Source: JBFMHD01 sp040752395 [NCBI: Candidatus Hydrogenedentota bacterium]
GTDB lineage: Bacteria > JBFMHD01
Direction of reading: 5' to 3'
Length of the DNA: 16,290 nucleotides
Assembly (NCBI GenBank): GCA_040752395.1
Contig: JBFMHD010000043.1
Location: forward strand, 1-16,290
Shown: piece by piece, positions 7,413-14,867 of the stretch
Position numbering within the stretch: position 1 is the stretch's first letter
Layout of the letters: the number at the start of each line of letters is the position of its first letter
The notes under the pieces: generated by a model
What the model was told of the DNA's origin: nothing
The model's database searches: none
The model's input: only the letters and a program-made list of their open reading frames with translations
Translations under genes and position numbers: made by a program

Positions 7413-7543
7413 GAACGTGTGAAAAAATATATTAAATGTAGTAATGGTCAAAAGCCCAGTTTTAATAATTTGTTAAAAATAATATAAATACCTCTTCTTA
7501 AAGACGCACCTAAAGGTGCTCACTACAATTTTTTCACAGGTTC
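7413..7543. mobile_element. MITE-like element with terminal inverted repeats, copy 2
   Basis: A 131-bp element begins GAACGTGTGAAAAAA and ends TTTTTTCACAGGTTC, the same ends as the element at 3927-4015. Its interior differs and holds a small perfect hairpin GCACC-taaa-GGTGC (7506-7519). No reading frame or target duplication is apparent. It separates rmlB from the aminotransferase operon. Confidence 0.55.
7424..7451 (-). promoter_or_regulatory. Candidate promoter inside the MITE-like element
   Basis: On the minus strand TTGACC (7451-7446), a 16-bp spacer and TATTTT (7429-7424) would start transcription about 30 bp before the aminotransferase ATG. Both boxes are partial matches in AT-rich sequence, so this is tentative. 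Confidence 0.3.
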
Positions 7544-7592
7544 TATACGGCATAGCAGTTATCAAATGGTAGAAAGGGTTAAGGCACTGCCT
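7544..7592. repeat. 49-bp repeat, copy 1
   Basis: Conserved ends GGCATAGCAGTT and GGGTTAAGGCACTGCCT flank a variable 15-bp centre. The second copy is at 7650-7698. It directly abuts the end of the MITE-like element. The 57 bp between the two copies show only a loose GGCAAA/TTTGCC inverted pair. Confidence 0.7.
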
Positions 7593-7649
7593 CATCCGTC
7601 TCTTTGGCAAAGAAGGTTTTTGCTTTTTCCGAATAGAATTTGCCTTTGC

Positions 7650-7698
7650 TGTATGGCATAGCAGTTTCCGGACGGCAGGATGGGTTAAGGCACTGCCT
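7650..7698. repeat. 49-bp repeat, copy 2, containing the rmlB stop
   Basis: Same length and conserved ends as 7544-7592. Each 17-bp end is identical or nearly so, while the 15-bp centres agree at only about 6 positions. The TAA stop and the last codons of rmlB (KAVP) lie in its conserved right end. Confidence 0.7.
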
Positions 7699-8713
7699 TA
7701 TATTGTTTTTTATAATATTCAAGATAATCTTTACTCTTATTTTTGATCTTCGTCCACCATTTTGTATTTTTTATATACCAATTTACAGTATTTTCAAAAT
7801 CTTTAAAAAAGCTGTTTTCAGAAGCCCTCCAGCCAAGTTTTTTTAATTTAGTGCAATCCACTGAATGTCTGATAACATGCCCCGGTCTATCTTTAACAAA
7901 CTCTATATTATCTTTTATTTTAAGTATTTTTTCAATGAGATTAGCATTTTCTAAAATTGTTCTTTCTATGCCGGTTCCAATATTAAAGACTTCGCCACTA
8001 ATATCTTTCTTATACTCTAACAAAAACATTATAGCATCACAATGGTCATCTACATATATCCATTCTCTTTTATTCAAGCCATTACCATATACCGGCATCT
8101 TCTTTTTTTCAAGAGAATTAGTAATAAAAAGTGGGATTTGTTTTTCAGGGTATTGATAGGGTCCAAAATTATTGACGCATCTTGTAATAACAACAGGGAG
8201 TTTATAGGTAGTAAAAAAAGAGTATGCGAGTCTATCGCCACCTGTTTTACTTGCAGCGTATGGGCTTTTGGGTCGGAGCGGAGAATCTTCATTGCATTGT
8301 TTATCACCTGCTTCCCCGTAAACTTCATCTGTAGATATATGAATAAATCTTTTAACAGGGAACTTCAGACAGGTTTTCAAGAGTACATATACCCCATAAA
8401 CATCTGTCTGTATAAAATGACCTGCCTCCATAATAGACCTATCCACATGGGTTTCAGCTGCAAAATTTATCACATAATCAGCATCCCTTATGCATTCTTC
8501 GACAATCTTTTCGTCAGCTATATTTCCGTAAACAAATCTGTAGTCCTTCGTATCTTCAAATTCTTTGAGGTTCTCTCTATTTCCTGCGTATGTTAAAGCA
8601 TCAAGATTGATAATTCTATATTTATCTTTATAATTTTTAAAAACATACTTTATAAAATTTGTCCCTATAAACCCTGCTCCACCAGTAACAAGAATTGTCT
8701 CCTTTTTACCCAT
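7685..8713 (-). CDS. rmlB: dTDP-glucose 4,6-dehydratase
   Basis: RmlB, 342 aa from the chosen start, converts dTDP-glucose to dTDP-4-dehydro-6-deoxyglucose in the cytoplasm. TGGAGFIG (10-17) binds NAD. The catalytic set is Thr128, Asp129 and Glu130 in STDEVYG, with Tyr152 and Lys156 in SPYAASK; VNNFGPYQYPEKQIPLFI follows as in the family. The start at 8713 has GGAGGAG six bases upstream and overlaps the end of the rmlC-like gene by 8 bp (ATGGGTAA). An in-frame start at 8806 would add 31 residues encoded inside that gene and is unlikely. The last residues (KAVP) and the stop codon come from a 49-bp spacer repeat. Confidence 0.95.
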   Translation of the reverse strand: MGKKETILVTGGAGFIGTNFIKYVFKNYKDKYRIINLDALTYAGNRENLKEFEDTKDYRFVYGNIADEKIVEECIRDADYVINFAAETHVDRSIMEAGHFIQTDVYGVYVLLKTCLKFPVKRFIHISTDEVYGEAGDKQCNEDSPLRPKSPYAASKTGGDRLAYSFFTTYKLPVVITRCVNNFGPYQYPEKQIPLFITNSLEKKKMPVYGNGLNKREWIYVDDHCDAIMFLLEYKKDISGEVFNIGTGIERTILENANLIEKILKIKDNIEFVKDRPGHVIRHSVDCTKLKKLGWRASENSFFKDFENTVNWYIKNTKWWTKIKNKSKDYLEYYKKQYKAVP

Positions 8714-9161
8714 CTTTTCTCCTCCAGTCATAGGGTATATTATCATCGTATGGTCCAATTCTATACTCATCAGGTCTTTTGTAATTATATAAATAGTCAG
8801 GAACATTAATTACAAAAGCTTCCTCTGAGCTTATACATTTAAAACCATGCAGAACTAAAGGCGGTATAATAACTCTGACTAAATTATATTCACCTATAAA
8901 GAATTCATTTATTTCATCTTTTGTTTTTGAATCTCTTCTTGGATCATAGAGCACAAGTTTAATCATTCCTTTTATTGCAATGATATTATCAGTCTGTTTT
9001 TTATGATAGTGCCAGGCTTTAACTACACCGGGATAGACAGTTGTAACATATACCTGTCCAAATTTTTTATAAAATTCATCATCTTTTCGCAATAGTTCAG
9101 CGAGTCTGCCTCGTTCATCACATATAAATTTTAAATGTTTAACAATAACTCCTTCAATCAT
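8706..9161 (-). CDS. dTDP-4-dehydrorhamnose 3,5-epimerase-family cupin
   Basis: RmlC-family protein of 151 aa, shorter than classical RmlC (about 180). It is a single double-stranded beta-helix domain expected to epimerise or otherwise act on the 4-keto sugar made by RmlB. GVVKAWHYHKKQTDN (45-59) places His51 and His53 where RmlC has its catalytic histidine; later NYKRPDEYRIGPYDD resembles the RmlC C-terminal region. It belongs to a divergent subfamily, so 3,5-epimerase activity is likely but not certain. It sits between rmlA and rmlB; its stop overlaps the rmlB start by 8 bp. GAGGAG about 8 bp before the ATG acts as ribosome site. Confidence 0.85.
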   Translation of the reverse strand: MIEGVIVKHLKFICDERGRLAELLRKDDEFYKKFGQVYVTTVYPGVVKAWHYHKKQTDNIIAIKGMIKLVLYDPRRDSKTKDEINEFFIGEYNLVRVIIPPLVLHGFKCISSEEAFVINVPDYLYNYKRPDEYRIGPYDDNIPYDWRRKDG

Positions 9162-9181
9162 AATTAACTCATCTCCTCTCT

Positions 9182-9332
9182 TCGGGCTACAGGCTTCGGG
9201 TTCCAGCCAACCCCGGGCGGTAGTCTGGAACCCGAAGCCCGGAGCCTGCTGAAAAGTCTTGAGTCTTGAGTCGCGAGTCTCGAGTCCTGTTTTGACTCAC
9301 GACTTGCGACTCACGACTCTTTTTATATCATC
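9182..9332. repeat. Composite dispersed repeat, copy R3
   Basis: In order: a GC-rich hairpin, CCTGCTGAAAAG, the heptads AGTCTTG, AGTCTTG, AGTCGCG, AGTCTCG, AGTCCTG, then TTTT, GACTCAC/GACTTGC words, and TATATCATC. The right end (9297-9332) is the coding end of rmlA. The later modules of R2 and R5 are missing, as if the repeat began exactly at the gene end. It fills the rmlA-rmlC spacer. Confidence 0.85.
9192..9239. other. Perfect 15-bp stem-loop in R3
   Basis: GGCTTCGGGTTCCAG (9192-9206) pairs perfectly with CTGGAACCCGAAGCC (9225-9239) around an 18-nt loop. R2, R5 and R6 carry an analogous hairpin with a different loop and partly different arms around CAGCCGGCTG. No T-tract follows on either strand, so a plain terminator is unlikely. 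Confidence 0.8.
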
Positions 9333-10055
9333 TCCTGTTCTTGCCTCTTTTATAAGTGTATTTGCTTTATATAAAGATTCAAAAGTACCTGCATCTGTCC
9401 ACCACCCTTTAAGAACCCTGTAATAAAGCTGTCCCCACTCAATGTATTTATTATTAACATCGGTTATCTCAAGTTCACCTCTGCCGCTTGGTTTTAAAGT
9501 TTTAATTATATCATATACCCTGCTATCATACATATAAACACCTGTAACAGCAAAACCAGATGGCGGTGCTTTTGGTTTTTCAATAATTTTAAGAATATTA
9601 TTACCTTTAATTTCAGGCACGCCAAATCTTCCCGGGTCATCAACCTCTTTAAGAAATATCATTGCACCTTCATTAATATTTTTTTCAAACTCAAAAACAG
9701 CATCACCTATACTATCTTCAAAAACATTATCACCAAGAATCACAACGATTTTATCCTTACCAGCAAAATGCTCGGTTAATCTTAAAGCATCAGCTATCCC
9801 ACCCTCGCCTTCTTGATACGTATAAGCTATATCCTGCAGGCCGAACTCTCTCCCGTTACCGAGTAATCTTAAAAAATCACCTGCATTATTGCCGCCTGTA
9901 ACAATCATAATATCTTTAATACCGGCATTAACCAGAGTCATTAAAGGATAATAGATCATAGGTTTATCATAGATAGGCAGCAGATGTTTATTTGTAATTT
10001 TAGTTAAAGGAAAAAGGCGTGTACCAAGACCGCCAGCCAAAATAATCCCTTTCAT
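9297..10055 (-). CDS. rmlA: Glucose-1-phosphate thymidylyltransferase (short form)
   Basis: RmlA, 252 aa, makes dTDP-glucose from dTTP and glucose 1-phosphate, feeding RmlB. The nucleotide-binding motif LAGGLGTRLFPLT is at 6-18, then HLLPIYDKP (24-32), the metal-binding LGDN (108-111), EKPKAPPS (159-166) and WTDAGT (219-224). It is shorter than the roughly 290-residue classical form and lacks the C-terminal helices of that form, like other short COG1209 members. Residues 242-252 (DDIKRVVSRKS) and the stop are encoded by repeat R3. The ribosome site GAGGAG lies about 7 bp before the ATG and belongs to the end of repeat R4. It precedes the rmlC-like gene by 135 bp. Confidence 0.93.
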   Translation of the reverse strand: MKGIILAGGLGTRLFPLTKITNKHLLPIYDKPMIYYPLMTLVNAGIKDIMIVTGGNNAGDFLRLLGNGREFGLQDIAYTYQEGEGGIADALRLTEHFAGKDKIVVILGDNVFEDSIGDAVFEFEKNINEGAMIFLKEVDDPGRFGVPEIKGNNILKIIEKPKAPPSGFAVTGVYMYDSRVYDIIKTLKPSGRGELEITDVNNKYIEWGQLYYRVLKGWWTDAGTFESLYKANTLIKEARTGDDIKRVVSRKS

Positions 10056-10062
10056 CTTACAT

Positions 10063-10278
10063 CTCCTCTGAAAAGTCTCTAGTCTCCGGTCATTAAGTCG
10101 TCAGTCTTATCCTGACTCACGACTTGTGACTTGTGACTCACGACTCCCGACCCCTAACCCCTAAGCGCTGCCCCCTAATATACCCCATCCCCTATGACCC
10201 ATCCCCTAATATCCTTTGTGCCTTCTCCTTCTGTCTTCTGTCTCCTATCTGCCTTTGTGCCTTTGTGCCTTTATATGT
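10063..10278. repeat. Composite dispersed repeat, copy R4 (second half)
   Basis: Begins CTCCTCTGAAAAGTCTCTAG and runs through a GGTCATTAAGTCG segment, GACTCAC/GACTTGT heptads, ACCCCTA heptads, CCCCATC words, CTTCTGT heptads and TGCCTTTG octamers. It matches 15195-15370 in order; about the first 55 bp are the same. The 272-bp spacer between ugd and rmlA holds nothing else. Its left end carries the rmlA ribosome site. Confidence 0.85.
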
Positions 10279-10327
10279 CAACAAAGTAACTTTCTCTAAC
10301 GCTGAAGCCTGCAGTCTGCAGCTATGA

Positions 10328-11647
10328 TTATCTGCCGATACTATAGTACTGGAATCCAAGTTCTTTCATTAAATTTAACGGATATATGTTTCGACCATCT
10401 ACAATAATCTTTTTCTTCATAATACTTTTTATTTTTTGTAAATCAAGTTCTTTAAATTCATTCCAGTCAGTAAGTATTATAAGCAATTCAACATTATAAG
10501 CTGTATCATAAGCATCGTTACAGTAGTGAAGTAGCGGGGCACGACCATGCACCCGTACCCTTGGAAATATTTTTCTAAATTTATCCATACTTGCAGGGTC
10601 ATAAATTTTTATATCTAATCTCATTTTTATAAGTTCCCGGATGATATCAATAGACGGTGCGTTCCGTATATCGTCAGTATTGGGTTTGAATGATAGTCCC
10701 AGTACGCCAACTTTTTTTATTTCATTCTTTTTTATAATATTCTTTATTTTTTTAAGAAACAATACCCTTTGATTATTATTTACATCAATTACACTATCGA
10801 TTATTTTCATAGATAATTTATTCTGTTTACCAAGAACAGATAATGCCTTTGTATCTTTAGGGAAGCAACTTCCACCATAACCTATACCTGCGTTTAAAAA
10901 AGTTGGGCCTATCCTTTTATCAAATCCTATGCCGCGGCTTACCTCATCAATATCTCCACCTACTTTTTCGCATAGGTTCGCTATCTCGTTTATAAAAGAG
11001 ACCCGAGTAGCAAGCATAGCATTCGAGGCATATTTGATTAATTCAGCAGATTCAGGGGTTGTCACTAAAATCGGTGTTTTAATCGTTCTGTAAATACTCT
11101 TAATTAATAAAGAAGCTCTCTCTGAGTTAGTGCCTATAACAATTCTATCAGGATTCATAAAATCATATACAGCAGAACCTTCTCTTAAAAACTCAGGGTT
11201 TGATACTACATCAAACTCTATATTTTTATCTTTTAAGTTATTATTTATAATATCCCGAACAACATTAGCCATACCAACCGGGACAGTACTTTTATTAACT
11301 ATTATCTTATACGACTCAATATTCTTACCTATAGTAGTTGCGGCCTGTTTTACGTATTTTAAATCAACAGAGCCATCATTTGCTTGTGGCGTACCCACGG
11401 CGATGAAAATTATCTCGGAATTTTTTACTGTTTGTTTTGGGTCAGCGGTAAAAATCAAACGACCCATTTTCATATTTTTAACTAATAATTCTTCAACCCC
11501 TGGTTCGTATATAGGCGATCTACCGCTTTTTAAAAGTTCTATTCTTTTTTTGTCGATGTCATAACCAATAACATTATTACCTAAATCTGCGAAACAGACC
11601 GAGGTTACAAGTCCAACATAACCTGTGCCAAATACTGAAATTCGCAT
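10328..11647 (-). CDS. ugd: UDP-glucose 6-dehydrogenase
   Basis: Ugd, 439 aa, oxidises UDP-glucose twice to UDP-glucuronate with NAD in the cytoplasm. The N-terminal Rossmann domain has FGTGYVGLV (6-14) with Asp30 as likely NAD-ribose ligand; the central helical domain holds NPEFLREG (150-157), Lys205 and Asn209; the catalytic Cys261 is in GYGGSCFPKD (257-266); the C-terminal UDP-binding domain has SFKPNTDDIR. The start at 11647 is an ATG with GGAGG five bases upstream; a GTG four codons earlier overlaps that site and is unlikely. It follows lptD by 15 bp. UDP-glucuronate would be the substrate of the 4-epimerase at the head of the operon. Confidence 0.96.
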   Translation of the reverse strand: MRISVFGTGYVGLVTSVCFADLGNNVIGYDIDKKRIELLKSGRSPIYEPGVEELLVKNMKMGRLIFTADPKQTVKNSEIIFIAVGTPQANDGSVDLKYVKQAATTIGKNIESYKIIVNKSTVPVGMANVVRDIINNNLKDKNIEFDVVSNPEFLREGSAVYDFMNPDRIVIGTNSERASLLIKSIYRTIKTPILVTTPESAELIKYASNAMLATRVSFINEIANLCEKVGGDIDEVSRGIGFDKRIGPTFLNAGIGYGGSCFPKDTKALSVLGKQNKLSMKIIDSVIDVNNNQRVLFLKKIKNIIKKNEIKKVGVLGLSFKPNTDDIRNAPSIDIIRELIKMRLDIKIYDPASMDKFRKIFPRVRVHGRAPLLHYCNDAYDTAYNVELLIILTDWNEFKELDLQKIKSIMKKKIIVDGRNIYPLNLMKELGFQYYSIGR

Positions 11648-11662
11648 ATAATCCTCCACATC

Positions 11663-13645
11663 TTAAAACGACATTTTAAATCTCGGGAACTCAGTAATGT
11701 AAAATCCTATACCAAATCGCTTCTCTCCGTCAATAACATTATCATCAAAACTAATTACCATATTCCAGCAATGTAAATTTCTATCTATCCTGATCCCGTA
11801 ATATTCAGGATGCCTTTGATGGGTATTATAATTATGATACATATTTATCTGCCATTTCTTTATCACTGGCAAAGATAATGTTAAATACAAATTACCGATA
11901 TCCTGGTCTTCTCTTACTAAACTTGCTAAACTAATGCTCGCCCCTTTATATATCGTATTCAATTCCAGTCTTGATAAAGGTATATAATGTCTATCAAAAT
12001 CATATTGAACCTCACCTGTTAGAAAAAATGCTTTAGCCGGAACAAAATTTATTTTTGCAGATAAAGGAGACCATCTATATTGCTGTTTTTCCAAAGTATA
12101 ATTTGCAGTGAAATCCGCTCTCAATATAGTTAATATTTTATTCTTTCTATCTTTTTTTTCTACGATATTATTAATAGAAAAATTCAAACTCTTATTTTCA
12201 TTAAGAAAGGATTGCCTGGTTACCAGTTCATACGAGTTTACACTATGAATTTCTTGATGATTGTAACCGAGAACTGGTTGTATCGTATGCTTGTAAATAT
12301 TTCTACTTGATGGATAAAAATATCTTTTTAATCTTGTACTTACATTCAAACCAGCATTGAACTCTCTTTTAATTATATCGTTTTCATCTGAAGCTCTTCT
12401 ATCATACCAGTCCTCGGATTCATCAAAATAAGGTTCAAAATTAAGAAATGAAACTCTAAATGGTCTTGAGAATCTGTTTGCTAAAATAGCATTGTGGTAA
12501 TCAGTATCACCCAAACTGCTATACAATCCTATTCTTGAATATGAGAGTCCGCACTGATGTATCACCCCGGTATTTTTTATTTCATAAGGTGTTCTATTGT
12601 ATGATACCGATGGTTTGTATTCAGTTGTATTAAGAAATTTATTCAATCGGAGTTCAGAAAAAGCCTGGAGTGTTGAGTGTTCGGTCCTGCGTGCTACAAG
12701 AAAAATGGTTCTCGGAGACCTATTATTTCTAAAATCATTGAACCAGTAGTCTTCCTGAAAATTCACGTCGCTTAGTTTAAAGACCTCTGTCTGAAAAAAA
12801 TAATGTTTGCCAAGTCTTGAAGAATTATTAAGTTTTAATTGAAACCTGTTTTCAGGGTCGGGATAATGGTCTCTTACATAATAACCTGATACAAGAGTTT
12901 CAGAAGTAAATTTATTTTTAGTATATCTATTAAGATGGTCTATGCCGATGCCTTCACCTGATTTGCTTCTAAAATCGAAATGTAGTTTCCCTTTGTTATC
13001 CTGATTTAGATCATAGTTGTAAGTGGCGTAAAAATAATAACCATCCCTTGTGTTTCTACCCTGCTCAAATTCCCATCTTGTTGGGTCTTTGAACTTTTTC
13101 TTGTAATAAGGTAGATATAAAACAGGGATGCCCCAGATTTTTAATAATACATTATACGCTTTAAGATAATCATCTTTTTTTATAAAGACCTTATCTGATT
13201 GAAAGAAATAGTGGGTAAGTTTCTCATCACAGGTTGTGAATCTCACTTCCCGTGCCTCAAATAAATCACTGCTCCATTTGTATAAATCCCTTGCATTAAC
13301 AAACCATGGATAAAAGTAGGTCTCTACATTCTTAACATAGCCTTTACCTGTTTTGATGTCGTAATTTAAGTAGTCCCCATAAAAATTTCTGTGTTTATCA
13401 AAAAAATTTATATTACCAGAAGCGGTAACCTGGTTTGTGACGGTGTTAAAAAGAACTGAGTCACCAATAAAATACATCGTATCATACTCTAAATTCACAT
13501 TGCCCCGGGCATCAATTGTTCCGTCCTCTTTGTAAATAACATAATCAGCCTTTTTTAATATTATTTTTTCATCACTATTCTGGCAAAAAGTCGTGGATTG
13601 TAAAACACACAACAGCAAATAAATTATAACAAATATATTTTTCAT
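11663..13645 (-). CDS. lptD: LptD-like outer-membrane LPS assembly protein
   Basis: 660 aa. A signal peptide (about 1-22, a KN start then a hydrophobic run ending STTFCQ) leads to an OstA/LptA-like beta-jellyroll (about 28-125, repeated GNVNL/GNINF strands), followed by a long region of alternating aromatic and polar residues typical of a large beta-barrel ending in Phe660. VRFTTCDEKLTHYFF and GIPVLYLPYYKKKF (near 169-182) match conserved LptD sites. LptD inserts LPS into the outer leaflet. It is somewhat shorter than the E. coli protein (784), and its disulfide cysteines are not obvious. It overlaps the upstream epimerase by ATGA, so production is coupled to a sugar-nucleotide gene. The family is fairly sure; a paralogous OstA-type protein is the alternative. 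Confidence 0.87.
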   Translation of the reverse strand: MKNIFVIIYLLLCVLQSTTFCQNSDEKIILKKADYVIYKEDGTIDARGNVNLEYDTMYFIGDSVLFNTVTNQVTASGNINFFDKHRNFYGDYLNYDIKTGKGYVKNVETYFYPWFVNARDLYKWSSDLFEAREVRFTTCDEKLTHYFFQSDKVFIKKDDYLKAYNVLLKIWGIPVLYLPYYKKKFKDPTRWEFEQGRNTRDGYYFYATYNYDLNQDNKGKLHFDFRSKSGEGIGIDHLNRYTKNKFTSETLVSGYYVRDHYPDPENRFQLKLNNSSRLGKHYFFQTEVFKLSDVNFQEDYWFNDFRNNRSPRTIFLVARRTEHSTLQAFSELRLNKFLNTTEYKPSVSYNRTPYEIKNTGVIHQCGLSYSRIGLYSSLGDTDYHNAILANRFSRPFRVSFLNFEPYFDESEDWYDRRASDENDIIKREFNAGLNVSTRLKRYFYPSSRNIYKHTIQPVLGYNHQEIHSVNSYELVTRQSFLNENKSLNFSINNIVEKKDRKNKILTILRADFTANYTLEKQQYRWSPLSAKINFVPAKAFFLTGEVQYDFDRHYIPLSRLELNTIYKGASISLASLVREDQDIGNLYLTLSLPVIKKWQINMYHNYNTHQRHPEYYGIRIDRNLHCWNMVISFDDNVIDGEKRFGIGFYITEFPRFKMSF

Positions 13646-14586
13646 CTAAAAAGTATTTCTTTTAACCATTCGTATTCAGCTTCTAACCCTTGTTCAATGC
13701 TTACTGCAGGGTTATATCCAAGTCTCTCTTTAGCTAATGAGATATCTGCATAGGTATGAGATACATCACCCGGGCAGTTTATATCGTATTTCAATCTAAT
13801 TTTTCTTTGTGATATCTTTTCTAAAATGTGAATTACTTTAATTAAGCTTATCCTATTCCCACCACCAATATTAAAAATATCACCTGATTTTGCTCTTTTA
13901 AAACATAAAAAATTTGCATTAACCACATCGTCAATATAAGTAAAATCGCGTGTCTTTGAACCTTTACCAAATATTACAAATTCTTTGCCCTCTAATAAAG
14001 CTTTTATCATTTTATGAAACGCCATATCCTGCCTCTGCCCCGGACCATATACTGAAAATAATCTCAATATAACCACATCAACCCCAAAATTATTGATATA
14101 ACTCTGTATAAGACGTTCAGCTGCGAACTTGGTCACACCATAAGGTGAAAAAGGTTCTTTATTACTTGTTTCTTTTACAGGTAGCTCTTTTGTTTCGCCA
14201 TATATAGAAGATGAAGAAGTAAAAATCAAACGTATTATGTTTTTTTTATCTTTCATCAATTCTAATATATGTTGAGTAGCTAATATATTATTTTCTACGT
14301 AATCTTTAAAATGTTTACCCCAGCTTGTTCTAACACCCGGCAAGGCCGAACAATGAAATATATAATCTATATCTGCCAAATCTTTATTTGTTAAATTTAA
14401 TACATTTTTTTCTTTAAAAATAAATCTTTTATTTCTCAACAACTCTTGAATGTTTAATCTTTTAAAACTTATATCATAATTGTCTAAAAAACAGTCGATG
14501 CCTGTAACTCTATAGCCTTCTTTAATAGCTTTCTTGGCTATATGGGAACCAATAAATCCAGCGCAGCCAGTTATTAATATCTTCAT
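13642..14586 (-). CDS. NAD-dependent nucleotide-sugar 4-epimerase (UDP-glucuronate 4-epimerase-like)
   Basis: Extended short-chain dehydrogenase of 314 aa with TGCAGFIG (6-13), catalytic SSSSIYG (124-130), Tyr149 and Lys153 (SPYGVTK), and LFSVYGPGQR (176-185). The stretch IDCFLDNYDISFKRLNI (30-46) resembles the IDNfNDYYD segment of UDP-glucuronate and UDP-GlcNAc 4-epimerases, and Ugd is two genes downstream, so UDP-glucuronate to UDP-galacturonate is my preferred role; other UDP-sugars remain possible. It heads the operon with lptD (ATGA overlap). The ATG has no clear Shine-Dalgarno site; an octamer repeat of ATTCAAAG words lies immediately upstream. Confidence 0.85.
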   Translation of the reverse strand: MKILITGCAGFIGSHIAKKAIKEGYRVTGIDCFLDNYDISFKRLNIQELLRNKRFIFKEKNVLNLTNKDLADIDYIFHCSALPGVRTSWGKHFKDYVENNILATQHILELMKDKKNIIRLIFTSSSSIYGETKELPVKETSNKEPFSPYGVTKFAAERLIQSYINNFGVDVVILRLFSVYGPGQRQDMAFHKMIKALLEGKEFVIFGKGSKTRDFTYIDDVVNANFLCFKRAKSGDIFNIGGGNRISLIKVIHILEKISQRKIRLKYDINCPGDVSHTYADISLAKERLGYNPAVSIEQGLEAEYEWLKEILFR

Positions 14587-14592
14587 TAACTA

Positions 14593-14627
14593 ATTCAAAG
14601 ATTGAAAGATTCAAAAATTCAAAGATT
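14593..14627. repeat. Octamer tract before the 4-epimerase start
   Basis: ATTCAAAG, ATTGAAAG, ATTCAAAA, ATTCAAAG, ATT at exact 8-bp spacing, 6 bp from the ATG. It occupies the place where a ribosome site would be expected. Related words continue loosely to about 14695. Confidence 0.75.
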
Positions 14628-14695
14628 AGCGTTCTTGGTCTGTTTCTTTAATCTTATAATCTTTCAATCCTCCCTATCTTTTAATCTTTCAATTT

Positions 14696-14715
14696 TTACT
14701 TCTTACTTCTTACTT
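14696..14715. repeat. Short heptamer tract
   Basis: TTACTTC-type words repeat at 7-bp spacing (ACTTCTT, ACTTCTT, ACTT). Only two and a half units, so weak by itself, but it fits the pattern of the other spacers. Confidence 0.5.
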
Positions 14716-14720
14716 ATAAG

Positions 14721-14738
14721 AGTGGGATACGGGATTTG
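14721..14738 (-). repeat. Duplicated 3' end of tRNA-Gly
   Basis: GGGATACGGGATTTG (14724-14738) is identical to 14871-14885 in the tRNA acceptor/T-arm; extended to 18 bp there is one mismatch. The copies are direct repeats 147 bp apart. The DNA between them (14739-14867) is rich in CGCTC/CTTCC words and holds a 7-bp hairpin GAATTTG/CAAATTC at 14747-14769. This resembles the attachment-site duplication left by elements that integrate at tRNA 3' ends, but no integrase is present. Confidence 0.6.
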
Positions 14739-14867
14739 GTCACCTCGAATTTGCATTCCCTACAAATTCTCCTCGACCCCCTCGCTCACTTCCGCTCACT
14801 TCCTTGTTCGCTCTTCCTCGCTATCCGCTTGGCGTTCGCTTGCTTCAAATCCTACTATCGCTATTTT

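Noticed and set aside
8042-8596. 184-codon plus-strand reading frame opposite rmlB
   Set aside because: It is antisense to conserved rmlB codons, lacks a ribosome site and has low-complexity, Cys/Ile-rich content typical of a shadow frame.
8714-8806. N-terminal 31-residue extension of RmlB
   Set aside because: The extra codons lie inside the rmlC-like gene in another frame, while a strong GGAGGAG precedes the start at 8713.
9192-9239. Hairpin as a standard Rho-independent terminator
   Set aside because: No T-tract follows the stem on either strand, and it lies within an apparent rml operon.
11648-11659. GTG start of ugd four codons upstream
   Set aside because: It overlaps the GGAGG ribosome site used by the ATG at 11647, and the family begins at MRISVFG.
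13583-13645. LptD as a lipoprotein because of a Cys at the end of the signal peptide
   Set aside because: The residue before the Cys is Phe, which does not fit a lipobox; an ordinary signal peptidase site nearby is more likely.
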